A stretch of 64,000 nucleotides of DNA from NCBI RefSeq assembly GCF_022483985.1, contig NZ_JAKVME010000001.1, positions 2,418,001-2,482,000 on the forward strand. The letters are read 5' to 3'. This DNA is from Acetobacter sp. (GTDB lineage Bacteria; Pseudomonadota; Alphaproteobacteria; Acetobacterales; Acetobacteraceae). Each line of letters starts with the position of its first letter. Position 1 is the stretch's first letter. The translations under genes and the position numbers were made by a program. Below are positions 8,442-18,911 of this stretch, one piece after another. Under the pieces are notes generated by a model, which worked only from the letters and a program-made list of their open reading frames with translations, made no database searches and was not told the origin of the DNA.

Positions 8442-9434
8442 ATGAATAAGGAAGCAGGAACGCAGGCAGGAGTTGGCCATAATATTCCAGCAGGTATTCT
8501 GTATGGAACAGGTGCGGGAGCTTTATGGGGTCTGATTTTTCTGGCGCCAAAACTTGTTCAGGATTTCACACCCCTCCAACTATCAGCGGGACGGTATCTG
8601 GCATATGGCGCAATCGCCAGCATCATGATTATACCTCGCTGGAAAAACTTGCGCTTCAACATCAGAAAACAGGATTTATACGCACTTTTCCGGCTCTCCC
8701 TGTTTGGGAACATACTGTACTACATCCTGCTTTCCATGGCCGTGCAGAAAGGAGGGATAGCACTGACATCACTGATAATCGGTTTTCTTCCTGTTACCAT
8801 CACAGTTATCGGCAGTCGTGACAAAGGGGCGGTCGGTCTTTCTGCTCTACTACCATCACTTATGCTGTGTATTGCGGGCACTATCTGTATCGGATGGCAG
8901 GCAATTGCATCTCCAGACGCTTCAACCCAGTCAATGGAAGGGCTCTCATGCGCTATTGCGGCTCTTGCTGCATGGACATTCTATGCTGTTGAAAATAGCC
9001 GCTGTCTGTTGCGCCTGCATACGATTTCCATTCATGACTGGAACCTTCTTATGGGATTGATGACCGGGTTACAGGCTGTTTTATTAACTCCTGCCGCTCT
9101 TGTTTACGATCATTTACAGCACAGACTGGATGAATGGATAAAATTCGGCATTATTTCATTAGGAGTGGCAATCATCGCTTCCATTTTTGGCAATGCCTTA
9201 TGGAACCGGATGAGCCGCCTTTTGCCTTTGACCATGACAGGGCAGATGATCCTGTTCGAAACATTTTTTGCTCTGATTTATGGTTTTCTTTGGGAGCAGA
9301 AATGGCCTTACCCTCTTGAAGTAGCAGCTTTTGTCTTCATTGTTTTCAGTGTGCTGACATGCATCTCACCTCATCAGAAGCAGACTGTGAAAATCAGGAG
9401 CTACACTGCAAGTTCAGCAGAAAACACAGGCTGA
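8442..9434 (+). CDS. DMT-superfamily (EamA-type) inner-membrane transporter
   Basis: A protein of about 330 residues with around ten hydrophobic segments and two EamA-like halves (GALWGLIFLAPKL near the N-terminus; a second half after AIAALAAWTFYAVENSR). EamA proteins are mostly exporters of amino acids or other small metabolites. The ATG at 8442, or the GTG one codon before, is preferred because AAGGAGA lies 7-10 bases upstream; an upstream ATG at 8409 lacks a site. It is divergent from an Lrp-type regulator, which probably controls it. Substrate cannot be read from sequence; the pairing suggests an amino acid. Confidence 0.85.
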   Translation: MNKEAGTQAGVGHNIPAGILYGTGAGALWGLIFLAPKLVQDFTPLQLSAGRYLAYGAIASIMIIPRWKNLRFNIRKQDLYALFRLSLFGNILYYILLSMAVQKGGIALTSLIIGFLPVTITVIGSRDKGAVGLSALLPSLMLCIAGTICIGWQAIASPDASTQSMEGLSCAIAALAAWTFYAVENSRCLLRLHTISIHDWNLLMGLMTGLQAVLLTPAALVYDHLQHRLDEWIKFGIISLGVAIIASIFGNALWNRMSRLLPLTMTGQMILFETFFALIYGFLWEQKWPYPLEVAAFVFIVFSVLTCISPHQKQTVKIRSYTASSAENTG

Positions 9435-9617
9435 AATCTGTAACAGTTATTTTTTATGATTTCATAAAATCTATGTTTACAGGGAAATGATCACGGATAC
9501 CAATTTTTTCTGGAAGCACGAGAACCGGCATGAAAATTGAGAGGCAGAGTGAAAGTTGAAGGTATGCATGGGCATTCTGCTTGCTTGCCCGCTCCCTCCA
9601 TCTCGACTCAAAACAGA

Positions 9618-11855
9618 TCAAGAAGAAAATACAGGATCCAGATACGGGCTTGACGCATCAAAGAACAACCGATTCTCGTGAAGCTCCGCCGCAATGACAC
9701 GCAGGTTCGCCAGCGCTCGCAGAATCTCCACGCGTTGGGACAGGTTGGTTTCTCCCTGCTCCAGTCGCACCAGCGCCGCGACCGCCGCATTGGTCGCATG
9801 CTCCGTCCGGCCATAATGACCGCCGTAACGCCCCGTAAACTGCGCCATGCGCGCCAGCATGTCCCTTACGTCGCGTGACGCCATTGTCGGCAGTTTCCCC
9901 CGGGCCAGCACCTCCCGCAGGCTCAGGATCGCAAGTCCCACGGTCATGCCCGACAGGACGCCCTGTAGATACGCATCCACCACGGGGCCGCGCCGCCCAC
10001 CAACCGTGTTGAGCAGCCTGACCATCCGTTCGATGCTGACGCCGATCACGTCATGTGGACGCATCGGAGAGGGACGTCGCGCAAGTCCCCGCAGCATCTG
10101 AAGAATCTGCTCGCGCATGCTCCAGCGCACACCGTCCGGATCAAGCGGCAGGAAGACGCGATACATCCACATGCAGAACGCCATGGTCAGGAAGAGCGGC
10201 ATGGCGGTGTTGAAAAAGGTGATCTCGTCCATCATCCGCTCGTCATTGAACGGACTGACCAGAATGGTGAGAAACAGATTATAGGCCACAGCTCCCAGAA
10301 TGGTGGCGGGATTCGAGAAAGCCAGCCCACCGACCATCATGACGGGAATAAAGCACATCGCCATCATCTCGTAGGTCGAGATGGCAGGCATGACGAGCAT
10401 CACCATGAACGCGGCGACGGCTGTCACCACGACGGTTCCGTGCAGGAAGGCGCGTGTGGCGACGGCTGGCGTTTCAAGTGTCGAGAAGAGCGCGTTGATG
10501 ATCCCGACGAACATCAGGAAAAACAGCCCCTGCGGCCATGCCGTGGCGATCCAGATCACTCCGGCCACAAACATGGAGACGCTGGCGCGCAGGCTGTTGC
10601 CGGTCGCCTGACGCCAGTCACGCCATGTCTCGATCGGATAATGGAAGTGGTCATGGGCGACCGGATTGCGGCTGGCATCGAACTGCTGGAGCGAGGTCGC
10701 CAGTTCGTCGAGCATGTCGCCGAGAACGTGAACGGCCTGCCCTTCCCGCGTCACAACGGTTTCAGCCACCACGTTGACGGGAGGGTGCGTGACCATCTCC
10801 ATCTCGCGCGCCAGACAGTTGGCGGCCTCCACACGGCTTGTAGAGCGCAGGTTGCCCAGTTCGGTCATGACGGAGCCGAATTCGGCGGGGTCGGTCAGAC
10901 GATCGGGCAGAGACAGCAGAAAGGAGCGGCTGTCAGAGGCCAGCCTTTCCCAGCGCGCGCCACAGGATGCGGGGTCGGCCATCAGCGCCGCCAGTTCCAG
11001 ACCACGAGAGAACAGGGCCGCGACACCTGACAGAGCCGCTCGCGCATGATCCCCTTCACGCCCATGCTTCCCCATCTCGATCTCGGCGAACTCGATCTGG
11101 TCACCCAGTCCAGCCAGCGTCGCCATCATTTCGGCTGACGTGCGGAGCGCGTTGCGGTCGCCGTCAAGCAGCGCGCCGAGTGTTTTTGTCGTTGGCCTGA
11201 TCGCCGCCACGTAATTGTCGACCAGCCGGTTCCGGGCGCGCTGGGTCAGCCTGAACTGGAAGAGGGATGAAATGACCGTTTCGCAGACAATGCCCAGCGT
11301 GATGTAGGTCGCGCGGGCCATGGAGATATCGAAGATATGGTTGGGGTCGGCAATTCCGTCCAGCGAGATGATCGAAAGGGTGAAGCCGCTCGCCCTCATG
11401 CCGTGCATCCGGTAGTTGGCCATGGAGGCCGGACCGGGGAGCAGCGTCCCGACGAAGCACAACATCCCTATGGCGCCGGAGAGGAGCAGAATGAAAAGAA
11501 GCGGCTGCTGGGGTGCTGCGGCGACCAGCGCGATGGCGACCGCCGTTCCGACAATCATGCCGAACATGTGCCAGCGGGCCTTGGCCAGAGACTTGCCGCG
11601 AGAGCCCTGTGCGATCATCCACACGGTGAGCGGCGCCCATTGCGGGCTGCCAAGTTCCCACCACAGGGCGATGCCGAGCGCGATCAGCGAGGCGATGGTG
11701 GTGCGGAAGGCATAGCCGAAATTCAGCAGGCTGGGAGCATAAAGCCATTTCTGGCGAGCGATCCATGAGCCGGGGCCACTGGACGCAAAGCCGGTCAGAA
11801 GGGAGCATATCCGGGCCATGAAGGGATGCTGTCCGGGAATCGTCCCATCATTCAT
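9618..11855 (-). CDS. FUSC-family efflux protein (aromatic acid exporter-like)
   Basis: A protein of about 745 residues with two membrane blocks, each of several helices, separated by cytoplasmic regions. This is the layout of the fusaric acid resistance/AaeB family. The first block begins YAFRTTIASLIALGIALWWE and includes the PQWAPLTVWMIAQGSRGKSLAKARWHMFGMIVG signature region; the second starts at NSLRASVSMFVAGVIWIATAWPQG. These inner-membrane proteins usually export aromatic carboxylic acids, often with a membrane-fusion partner, which is not adjacent here. The start at 11855 is preferred because GGGG precedes it; an ATG at 11876 in the same frame is possible. Substrate unknown. Confidence 0.85.
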   Translation of the reverse strand: MNDGTIPGQHPFMARICSLLTGFASSGPGSWIARQKWLYAPSLLNFGYAFRTTIASLIALGIALWWELGSPQWAPLTVWMIAQGSRGKSLAKARWHMFGMIVGTAVAIALVAAAPQQPLLFILLLSGAIGMLCFVGTLLPGPASMANYRMHGMRASGFTLSIISLDGIADPNHIFDISMARATYITLGIVCETVISSLFQFRLTQRARNRLVDNYVAAIRPTTKTLGALLDGDRNALRTSAEMMATLAGLGDQIEFAEIEMGKHGREGDHARAALSGVAALFSRGLELAALMADPASCGARWERLASDSRSFLLSLPDRLTDPAEFGSVMTELGNLRSTSRVEAANCLAREMEMVTHPPVNVVAETVVTREGQAVHVLGDMLDELATSLQQFDASRNPVAHDHFHYPIETWRDWRQATGNSLRASVSMFVAGVIWIATAWPQGLFFLMFVGIINALFSTLETPAVATRAFLHGTVVVTAVAAFMVMLVMPAISTYEMMAMCFIPVMMVGGLAFSNPATILGAVAYNLFLTILVSPFNDERMMDEITFFNTAMPLFLTMAFCMWMYRVFLPLDPDGVRWSMREQILQMLRGLARRPSPMRPHDVIGVSIERMVRLLNTVGGRRGPVVDAYLQGVLSGMTVGLAILSLREVLARGKLPTMASRDVRDMLARMAQFTGRYGGHYGRTEHATNAAVAALVRLEQGETNLSQRVEILRALANLRVIAAELHENRLFFDASSPYLDPVFSS

Positions 11856-12146
11856 GCCCACACCCCACGTTATCATCCAGACCGGCAGTCATTGTGACCG
11901 CTTACACCAGCATGCTTACAAGCACGTATCCGCAGGATGAATAACTCAATTTCCCGCAAGCAGGGGCGCGACATGCACATGGCCGCATGGAACACAGGGA
12001 ATACTTGGGGACTATTGGGCTTTGGAGAGGAAAGACAGGTTTTCCACTCGCTCGAAGACGTCTTTTACCGACGCGTCAGAGGAAAACCATTCTCCGTGTC
12101 TCTGCGCAGGCATGGGGGAACATTGCCCACGCCCGTCAGTGATGAA

Positions 12147-12671
12147 TCAGTCTTCGTAGGAGAGAAGTGAGTGCACCGGCACGTCGATCTTTTCACGCCC
12201 ACGCAGCGCCGTCAGCTCCATCATCACGGAAGCGCCGACCACGTTGGCTCCAGCCTTGCGCAGCAGGGCGATGGATGCGGCGAGCGTGCCGCCTGTCGCC
12301 AGCATGTCATCGGTCACGACCACGCGCTGGCCGGGCTTGATGGCGCCCTTCTGGATGTGCAGCGTATCGGAGCCGTATTCCAGATCATAGCTGTGAGAGA
12401 TTGTCTCGCCCGGCAGCTTGCCCGGCTTGCGGAGCATGACGATGCCCGCTCCCAGACGCGTGGCCAGAGGCGCCGCCGTGAGGAAACCTCGGGATTCGAT
12501 GGCGGCCAGTTGGTCCGGCTGCCAGGGGGCGACCGCGTGCGCCATACGGGCTGTCGCCATCTGCCAGGCGTCGGCATTCCGCATCAGTGAGCCGATATCA
12601 TAGAAGAGGATACCGGGTTTGGGAAAATCCGGAATGCTTTCGATATACTGCTTGAGGTCGATGTCGTTCAT
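12147..12671 (-). CDS. apt: Adenine phosphoribosyltransferase
   Basis: A 174-residue purine-salvage enzyme that converts adenine and PRPP to AMP. The type I PRTase signature is seen as [20 protein letters not shown], the PRPP-binding loop. Further family segments are [18 protein letters not shown] at the N-terminus, [20 protein letters not shown] in the middle, and [21 protein letters not shown]. Length is typical. It stands alone between a FUSC exporter and a sensor kinase, all on the same strand but with large gaps. Confidence 0.96.
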   Translation of the reverse strand: MNDIDLKQYIESIPDFPKPGILFYDIGSLMRNADAWQMATARMAHAVAPWQPDQLAAIESRGFLTAAPLATRLGAGIVMLRKPGKLPGETISHSYDLEYGSDTLHIQKGAIKPGQRVVVTDDMLATGGTLAASIALLRKAGANVVGASVMMELTALRGREKIDVPVHSLLSYED

Positions 12672-12854
12672 GGAGCGGCCCGATGCGAGTTGACGGGAGG
12701 ACGTCTTCAGACAGGGGAGCGCCAGAGGCTTGACGCGTCTTCGGACAAAACGGGGCGGACACTACCCCGTGAGCACACGGGTCGCAAGGTGACACGGCCT
12801 GTTTGCAGCGCCCCACATACCCGCGACAGGGCCGGAGTCATTTTGTGAAGCGCA

Positions 12855-15092
12855 TCACGCCGAGATGCGTTCCTGCATGGCCGCAGCCACGGTCCTGAGA
12901 AACCCCTCGCGCCGGAAGGGTTTCGGCAGAAGCTGAACGATGGGCAGGGCAGCAGCCGGACGCGGACCGTCAAGCGTGAAGTCGCCGGACATGCAGACGA
13001 TGCCAAGCTCCGGCAGGCGCTCGCGCAGCAGACGGGCCAGCCGGAACCCGTCCAGCGGACCCGGAAGCTGAATATCCGTCACCAGAAGATCATAAATATT
13101 ACCCGCTTCGACAACCAGATCGAACGCGGCCTCTCCATCCGCCGCTTCCGTCACGCGATATCCATCAAGACCCAGAATGGTTGCGACGATATCCCGAATG
13201 GCCGGATCATCCTCCACCACCAGAGCGCGGAGATCAGTTCTGGCGGGAGCCGGCGTGTAATCGGGCCTGACCCGCACGGCTTCGGTCAGGGCGCGCGGCA
13301 GCCAGAGGGACACGCAGGTTCCCTGCCCCGGCGAAGAGGCCACGACAACCCGCCCTCCGGCCTGCTGGCAGAAATCAACCACCATGGCCATGCCCAGCCC
13401 TGTGCCTTCGCCATCGCTCTTCGTGGTGAAGAAAGGCTCAAAAAGCTGTTGGAGCACTTCCGGTCCCATGCCGCAGCCATTATCGATGACATCGACGCGC
13501 ACCCAGGCGCCGGCAGGCAGCGGCGTCGGCTCGGATGACACCCGCAGGCCACGATTCGCCTCGACGGGCAGCGTCAGCAGGTCAACTGCCGTGGGGTAGG
13601 ACGCATTGCTGGCGCTGATGCTGATCTGGCCGCCACCGGGCATGGCGTCACGGGCATTGATGGCGAGATTAAGCAGCGCACTTTCAAGCTGGGCCGGATT
13701 GACCTGCACATGCCATATGTCCCGGGCGCTTCCACACTCGACCGTGATGCGCGTGCCGATGACCCGGGCGAGAAGACCGTTGGTCAGGGCGAAGATGTCG
13801 GCAAGCGCGACAGTGTCGGCGGCAGGTCTGTCCCGGCGGGTAAAAGACAGGAGCTGCCCCGTCAGCGCCTCCGACCGCCGGGCCGCATGGGCCGCAGCGT
13901 CCAGACAGTGCTGGCGTCGCTCACCGTCAGACACCTGCCCGGCTTCCGTGGCGAGTTCGATATTGCCCAGAATGACCGTCAGAAGATTTTTGAAATCATG
14001 CGCGATCCCGGCCGTCAACTGCCCAACAGCGCGCAGCTTCTGCGATTCACCCAGAGCGCGCTCACTCCGCAGGCGAAGCGTGATGTCGTTGGCCGTCAGC
14101 ACGAACCCACGACGGTCCTCCGCGTGCAGGCCATCATCGGAGGCGAAGAACAGGGTCCGGCAGAGTTCAAGATCCGCGCCGTTGACGCCCTTGCACTCGA
14201 CCATCACGGGCGGAGCGGATTCGCCCCGATGAAAGGCGCGCTCAACATGGGTAAAAGGTTCGAGAAGCGGCTGCCCATCCACAACGAGAGCGGCGCTGAG
14301 ATCTCCATATGACAGGCCCTGACGCAGAAAACCCTCATCGAGACCGAGTATCGAACCGAGCCTGTCATTCCAGTGCCGGAGCTGGCCGTCCGTGCCGAAA
14401 ACAGCGACGCCGATGGCCAGACTGTCCAGTACGGCCCTGAGCTGAAGGGCGAGGTTACGACTCCGCGCCTCGGCGCGTGCGGCGGCGAGGGATGTCCGGT
14501 CCAGAATCCATCCGGCCGTCACCATGATCAGCACGCCGATGATGATCCCGAGCGCATCGAGCCGTTTCTGCCAGCTCGTATTACGGAGCATGTCGGCAAG
14601 CCGCCCTTCCCGCCGCGCCGTATCGACACTGCTCAGACTGATGAGCGCCTCGTCGATCCCTGACAGCGTGGCGTCGGTTTCCGGACGATTCACGACGTCG
14701 TCATCAGACGCCTGCCAGGTTGCGATCATGTCCAGAGACGTTTTGAGCTGATCAAGGCTGGCCGGACGAATGCGGTTCAGGCGTTCCTGCACCTGCTCCA
14801 CGGACGGAAAATCATCCCTGATGACATTGATCTGGACCAACGCATCGTGAAAGCACTGCCGCTGCTTTTCATCCTGTGTGGCAAGCCATGCGAAACGGCA
14901 GATGCGGGCCTGTTCCACCTCCCGGTCCAGCGAGCGGAGAATCTGGTCGGCGCTGGCGCTCTGACGGTCCATCTGACCATGCCGCGCCATTTCATTACCC
15001 AGCTGCATGGCCAGAGTTCCGAAGGTCACGATCAGCAGCGCGGCGCCCAGAAGCGCAAGCACATGGGCCCGTTTGGCAGGATGGCGAGCCAT
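12855..15092 (-). CDS. Hybrid sensor histidine kinase with receiver domain
   Basis: A 745-residue protein. Residues 10-32 and about 181-197 are membrane helices flanking a helical periplasmic sensor of about 145 residues (CHASE3-like by shape). A PAS-like segment follows (about 215-340). The HisKA site is GIAHDFKNLL with His365. The ATPase domain has an N-box (NLAINARDAM, about 475-484), a G1 motif (DNGCGMG, about 537) and GTGLGMAM (about 563). A C-terminal receiver follows, with the acidic pair at EDD (about 627-629) and the phospho-acceptor Asp673 in LVTDIQLPG. There is no separate response regulator next to it, so the output partner is elsewhere. The signal is unknown. Confidence 0.88.
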   Translation of the reverse strand: MARHPAKRAHVLALLGAALLIVTFGTLAMQLGNEMARHGQMDRQSASADQILRSLDREVEQARICRFAWLATQDEKQRQCFHDALVQINVIRDDFPSVEQVQERLNRIRPASLDQLKTSLDMIATWQASDDDVVNRPETDATLSGIDEALISLSSVDTARREGRLADMLRNTSWQKRLDALGIIIGVLIMVTAGWILDRTSLAAARAEARSRNLALQLRAVLDSLAIGVAVFGTDGQLRHWNDRLGSILGLDEGFLRQGLSYGDLSAALVVDGQPLLEPFTHVERAFHRGESAPPVMVECKGVNGADLELCRTLFFASDDGLHAEDRRGFVLTANDITLRLRSERALGESQKLRAVGQLTAGIAHDFKNLLTVILGNIELATEAGQVSDGERRQHCLDAAAHAARRSEALTGQLLSFTRRDRPAADTVALADIFALTNGLLARVIGTRITVECGSARDIWHVQVNPAQLESALLNLAINARDAMPGGGQISISASNASYPTAVDLLTLPVEANRGLRVSSEPTPLPAGAWVRVDVIDNGCGMGPEVLQQLFEPFFTTKSDGEGTGLGMAMVVDFCQQAGGRVVVASSPGQGTCVSLWLPRALTEAVRVRPDYTPAPARTDLRALVVEDDPAIRDIVATILGLDGYRVTEAADGEAAFDLVVEAGNIYDLLVTDIQLPGPLDGFRLARLLRERLPELGIVCMSGDFTLDGPRPAAALPIVQLLPKPFRREGFLRTVAAAMQERISA

Positions 15093-15320
15093 CTTTTATT
15101 CCGTCAGATGTTGGCGCGTGCAGCATAGCACTGCGACATCGCGCCATGCGTCAAGACACTGTTTATACAGATGATGCAGAAAACGCACAGTTTCACTCTT
15201 CCACCACGCCGCTTTCGCCTGTCTTACCCCCTTCGGCTTTCCGCCAAACCCCGCCCCAGTCTGGCGACACACCCCGCGAACCGGGATTACGGCTCCTAAC
15301 GCATTAACTGACGACACGCC

Positions 15321-16604
15321 CTAACGGGCAGGGGGACGCATGGGCAGACAGAGCATCATGGCGACAGCGCCCGCCGCCATCCCGATGGCCATCGGCAGAG
15401 GCGTTTCGGAGGCGAAAAACGGCAGGGATGACAGCACGCCGACGAGAACACCGGCAATGGCGCCGAACACGTACTGCATCGTCCCCGCCAGTGCCGAGGC
15501 CGTACCGGCGACCCGCGCATGATCAGCCAGCGCACCCATTGTGGCGTTCGGATAGATCACCCCCGTAGGGCTGAGAGTGAGCAGCATCGCCAGAATGACG
15601 AAGATTACCGTCCGGGACAGGCCGTGCTGTGGCACGGGATGGATATTGAGCCAGAACGAAATTCCCGCCAGCAGCAAACTCCCGACAAGAGACAGGCTGA
15701 TGGCGACGGCGAGAATCCTGCGGGGATCAAACCGGCTGACCAGAGCACCGTTGATCTGGGACGCGCCGATCATGAACACGGCGAACAGCCCGAACAGCAT
15801 GGAGAACCGGAACGGCGTGAAATGAAACCCGTTGATGAAGACGGGCGAAGCGGCGGTCAGGTAGCTGAATGACAGAAAGGTTGAAAATCCGGCGATCAGC
15901 GCGTGGGAGAGAAAGGCGCGATGACGCAGGAGCATCACATAACGCATCATCAGCGTGATGGGCGGCAGGCGCAGACGGAGTTCAGAGGCCAGCGTTTCAG
16001 GCAGCATCCGCATGACCAGCAGCACGCACAGCACGCCGTAGGCCGCGGAAGCCCAGAAGATCACGCGCCATGACACGAAGGTCACGACAATGCCTCCGAG
16101 CATCGGCGCGAGAATGGGCACCACCCCCATGACCATCACGAGCCGTGACATCATGCGCGCTCCTTCCCGCTGATCCGGCACAAGGTCACGGACGCAGGCG
16201 GTCGGGACGACCAGACTGGCGGAAGCCCCGATCGAGGCGATGAAGCGGGCGATGCTGAAGGTCAGAATGTCCGGCGCAGCGGCGCAGATGGCTGAACTGA
16301 CGGCGAAGATGATATTTCCGGCAATCAGCGGCATGCGCCGCCCGAAACGATCCGACAGCGGCCCGACGGTCAACTGTCCGATGGCCAGTCCGACAAACCA
16401 GATGGACAGCGTCATCTGCACGGAGGACAGGCTCGTATGCAGCATGCTCACCATCGACGGGAACGCCGGCAGATAGATGTCCGTCGAGATGGGGCCGACA
16501 GCCGTCAGAAAGCCAAGCAGAACCGGCAGCCACCAGGGCGTTGTCGGTCGGGCTTCGTAACTGTGTCGCGCCGAAGGCTTCTGGGGCTGGGCGTTAGCGG
16601 CCAT
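15321..16604 (-). CDS. Bcr/CflA-family multidrug efflux MFS transporter
   Basis: A 427-residue major facilitator protein with about twelve membrane helices. The DHA1 Bcr/CflA pattern is clear: PISTDIYLPAFPSM in helix 1, the loop motif GPLSDRFGRRMPLIAG between helices 2 and 3, and the RFIASIGASASLVVPTACVRDL helix-4/5 signature. Members of this family export drugs such as bicyclomycin, chloramphenicol or sulfonamides by proton antiport; the substrate here is not known. No linked regulator is visible. Confidence 0.92.
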   Translation of the reverse strand: MAANAQPQKPSARHSYEARPTTPWWLPVLLGFLTAVGPISTDIYLPAFPSMVSMLHTSLSSVQMTLSIWFVGLAIGQLTVGPLSDRFGRRMPLIAGNIIFAVSSAICAAAPDILTFSIARFIASIGASASLVVPTACVRDLVPDQREGARMMSRLVMVMGVVPILAPMLGGIVVTFVSWRVIFWASAAYGVLCVLLVMRMLPETLASELRLRLPPITLMMRYVMLLRHRAFLSHALIAGFSTFLSFSYLTAASPVFINGFHFTPFRFSMLFGLFAVFMIGASQINGALVSRFDPRRILAVAISLSLVGSLLLAGISFWLNIHPVPQHGLSRTVIFVILAMLLTLSPTGVIYPNATMGALADHARVAGTASALAGTMQYVFGAIAGVLVGVLSSLPFFASETPLPMAIGMAAGAVAMMLCLPMRPPAR

Positions 16605-16852
16605 GCCGTTTCCCGGATGCTGTGTTCTGAAGATATAGGGGTAAAAAAGATGAGGATTTCATGACGACCGTCCTTGCGAAGAACGAGCCGACGACTTTGA
16701 TCCCGTGACCCACACAGAAAGTGTTTGTGTGTTCTGCTGCTCGTAGCGTTCAGTCTGGCTCTTCCGCAAGGGGTAAGCCAAATTTACAATGACGCCTGTC
16801 GTGAAGAAGACTGTGACAGTCGCCATAATATCGCATCACGGCGGATATATCT

Positions 16853-17632
16853 TCAGGAAAAATCCGCCTGACCGCCGGTGGCGAGGCGTCGGAGCAGTCG
16901 GTATCCCAGAAGACCGGAAGCGACGAAAAGCGCCATGGCAATGAGGGTTCGATCCAGACTGCCGAACTGCGCCCCTGATCCCAGCAATACAAAGATGATG
17001 CTTTGCGGAAGGCTGCCGACCAGCGTCGCCGTGATGAACGGCAGCAGGGCGACAGCGGACAGGCCCGCGAACAGGTTGAGCAGCAGGGACGACCCGACAG
17101 GCAGAAGCCGCAGGGTGACAATCGTCTCGAACGGATGACGCGCGAGCATCCCGGCGACTCGCTCGCCGTAGCGCATGAGAACGCCACCCTTTCCCTGACG
17201 CTTTCTCCGCGCCATGGTCTCACTGACCCAACGATGCGCCCCCCACCGCGCCCATGCCCAGCACAGCACGGCGCCCGCGACGGTGCTCGCCGTGGCGAGT
17301 GCCGTCCCTTCCGTGAGACCGTACGCCACGCCAGCCGCGAAACACAGGATCTGGCGCGGCAGGCCGAAAAGACACCAGAGCGTCCCGGCGAAGCAGAACC
17401 AGAAGCGACCGGCCACGCCCTGACGAAGGTGCGCCGTATCATTGAGAAGGTCATGAAGCGCGGGCACTTCCCGCAATGCGACCGCTCCCCCCAACAGGAC
17501 AGCCAGCATGATCGCCGGACGCAGGAGGGACAGTGCTGACGGGGCGGCCTGATCCCCGGCATCACCCGTCTGCCCCATTGGCATTTTTCCGTCGTGCGTT
17601 TCTGTCGGATCAGGCATCGGGCTCTCGCTCAT
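16853..17632 (-). CDS. TVP38/TMEM64-family (VTT domain) membrane protein
   Basis: A protein of about 259 residues with five or six hydrophobic segments. The VTT-domain core is visible: FCFAGTLWCLFGLPRQILCFAAGVAYGLTEGTAL, then a C-terminal RHPFETIVTLRLLPVGSSLLLNLFAG segment and NTLVG-like SLPQSIIF. Relatives are proposed lipid scramblases or DedA-like membrane-homeostasis proteins; the exact role here is unknown. The ATG at 17632 is chosen; an AAGGAGG lies about 14 bases upstream and overlaps a further GTG that therefore cannot be used well. It is divergent from ctaA across about 60 bp. Confidence 0.82.
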   Translation of the reverse strand: MSESPMPDPTETHDGKMPMGQTGDAGDQAAPSALSLLRPAIMLAVLLGGAVALREVPALHDLLNDTAHLRQGVAGRFWFCFAGTLWCLFGLPRQILCFAAGVAYGLTEGTALATASTVAGAVLCWAWARWGAHRWVSETMARRKRQGKGGVLMRYGERVAGMLARHPFETIVTLRLLPVGSSLLLNLFAGLSAVALLPFITATLVGSLPQSIIFVLLGSGAQFGSLDRTLIAMALFVASGLLGYRLLRRLATGGQADFS

Positions 17633-17690
17633 GGCGCGCGGTAACACCTCCTTGCTCAGGGTTGCAAGAGCGCGTTAAACAACCGGCACA

Positions 17691-18815
17691 ATGTCCAACA
17701 TGCCCTCCCCTGCCTCAGCCTCTCCCTCAATCCGCGCGCCCCGGAAGGTCGACGGCATGACCCTGCGTGACCGACGCCACGTTTCCAACTGGCTGCTGAG
17801 CATCTGCGTCATGCTGCTCGGAATGATCGCCCTTGGCGGCGCGACCCGTCTGACCGGGTCGGGCCTGTCGATCATGGAATGGCGTCCGCTGACCGGCATC
17901 ATTCCTCCGCTCACACACGCGCAGTGGGAGCATGAATTCGCACTTTATCAGGGCATTCCGCAGTACAGGATACTGCATGACGGGTTCGGGCTCGCCGGGT
18001 TCCAGCAGATTTTCTGGCTCGAATGGATTCACCGTTTCTGGGGGCGGCTGATGGGCATCAACCTGCTCGGCGGGCTGGCGTTCTTCGCTTTCAGAAAAGC
18101 CCTGACCCGTGGGTTGGTGATCAGGTTGCTGGTCTTCTTCGTGCTGGGCGGGCTTCAGGGCGCAATCGGCTGGTTCATGGTGGCCTCCGGCTTCCGCCCT
18201 GACAGCACCGCTGTCGAACCGGTCAGGCTGGTGCTGCATCTTGGCATGGCGCTGCTTCTTTACGTCGCCATTCTGTGGACGGCGCTCTCGGTGCGCGTCC
18301 CCGAGCCGGAAGCCCTGCCGGACATGGCCGGCGCCCGCCGGACCCGCAGCTTCCTGCACGCGGCCCTCGGGCTGATCGGCCTGACGATCGTGGCGGGCGG
18401 CTTTACGGCGGGCACGCATGCCGGGTTCGTCTTCAATACGTTTCCACTGATGGATGGTCGCCTGATCCCTGAGGGTTACGCGAAGCTCAGCCCGTTCTGG
18501 TATAACTGGATCGCCAACATTCCGGCGGTGCAGTTCGATCACCGTCTTCTGGCGACGGTAACGGCGCTGGCAATCGGCCTGACGGTTCTCACCGGGATGA
18601 AAACGAAGCTGACGCCACGCGCCCATGCCGCCGTGGCGTTGCTCGGATGGGCCGTGCTGATTCAATACGCTCTGGGGGTGACGACGCTGCTGCTGGTCGT
18701 CCCGGTCTGGGCGGGCACCGTTCATCAGACCTTCGCCGCCATTCTTCTGGGTGTGGGCGTGTTCGCGATGCACACACTGCGCGGCGCCAGAAGAGGACGC
18801 TCCGCAGGCGTCTGA
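17691..18815 (+). CDS. ctaA: Heme A synthase (COX15/CtaA)
   Basis: A 374-residue membrane enzyme that oxidises the C8 methyl of heme O to a formyl group, making heme A for terminal oxidases. It has about eight helices in two related halves. Conserved features are [21 protein letters not shown] in the first half, [12 protein letters not shown] with the haem-ligand His, and the second-half pair [19 protein letters not shown] and [15 protein letters not shown], with a further His in [10 protein letters not shown]. The gene implies that the organism has at least one heme A-containing oxidase. It stands alone, with no ctaB or cox genes adjacent. Confidence 0.95.
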   Translation: MSNMPSPASASPSIRAPRKVDGMTLRDRRHVSNWLLSICVMLLGMIALGGATRLTGSGLSIMEWRPLTGIIPPLTHAQWEHEFALYQGIPQYRILHDGFGLAGFQQIFWLEWIHRFWGRLMGINLLGGLAFFAFRKALTRGLVIRLLVFFVLGGLQGAIGWFMVASGFRPDSTAVEPVRLVLHLGMALLLYVAILWTALSVRVPEPEALPDMAGARRTRSFLHAALGLIGLTIVAGGFTAGTHAGFVFNTFPLMDGRLIPEGYAKLSPFWYNWIANIPAVQFDHRLLATVTALAIGLTVLTGMKTKLTPRAHAAVALLGWAVLIQYALGVTTLLLVVPVWAGTVHQTFAAILLGVGVFAMHTLRGARRGRSAGV

Positions 18816-18911
18816 AGTGGAAACTGTCTCTGACTATTGTGATGCTGGTTTTGTTTGTGCACTGAATTCTGTAATGTCGCTTCAGAAGTTTTAAATGCAA
18901 AGGCCGAGAGA

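Noticed and set aside
10053-11030. A 325-codon rightward frame opposite the FUSC gene
   Set aside because: His/Arg/Gly-rich antisense translation; no family resemblance.
11937-12170. A 77-codon rightward frame between the FUSC gene and apt
   Set aside because: Weak start, no family, overlaps the end of apt.
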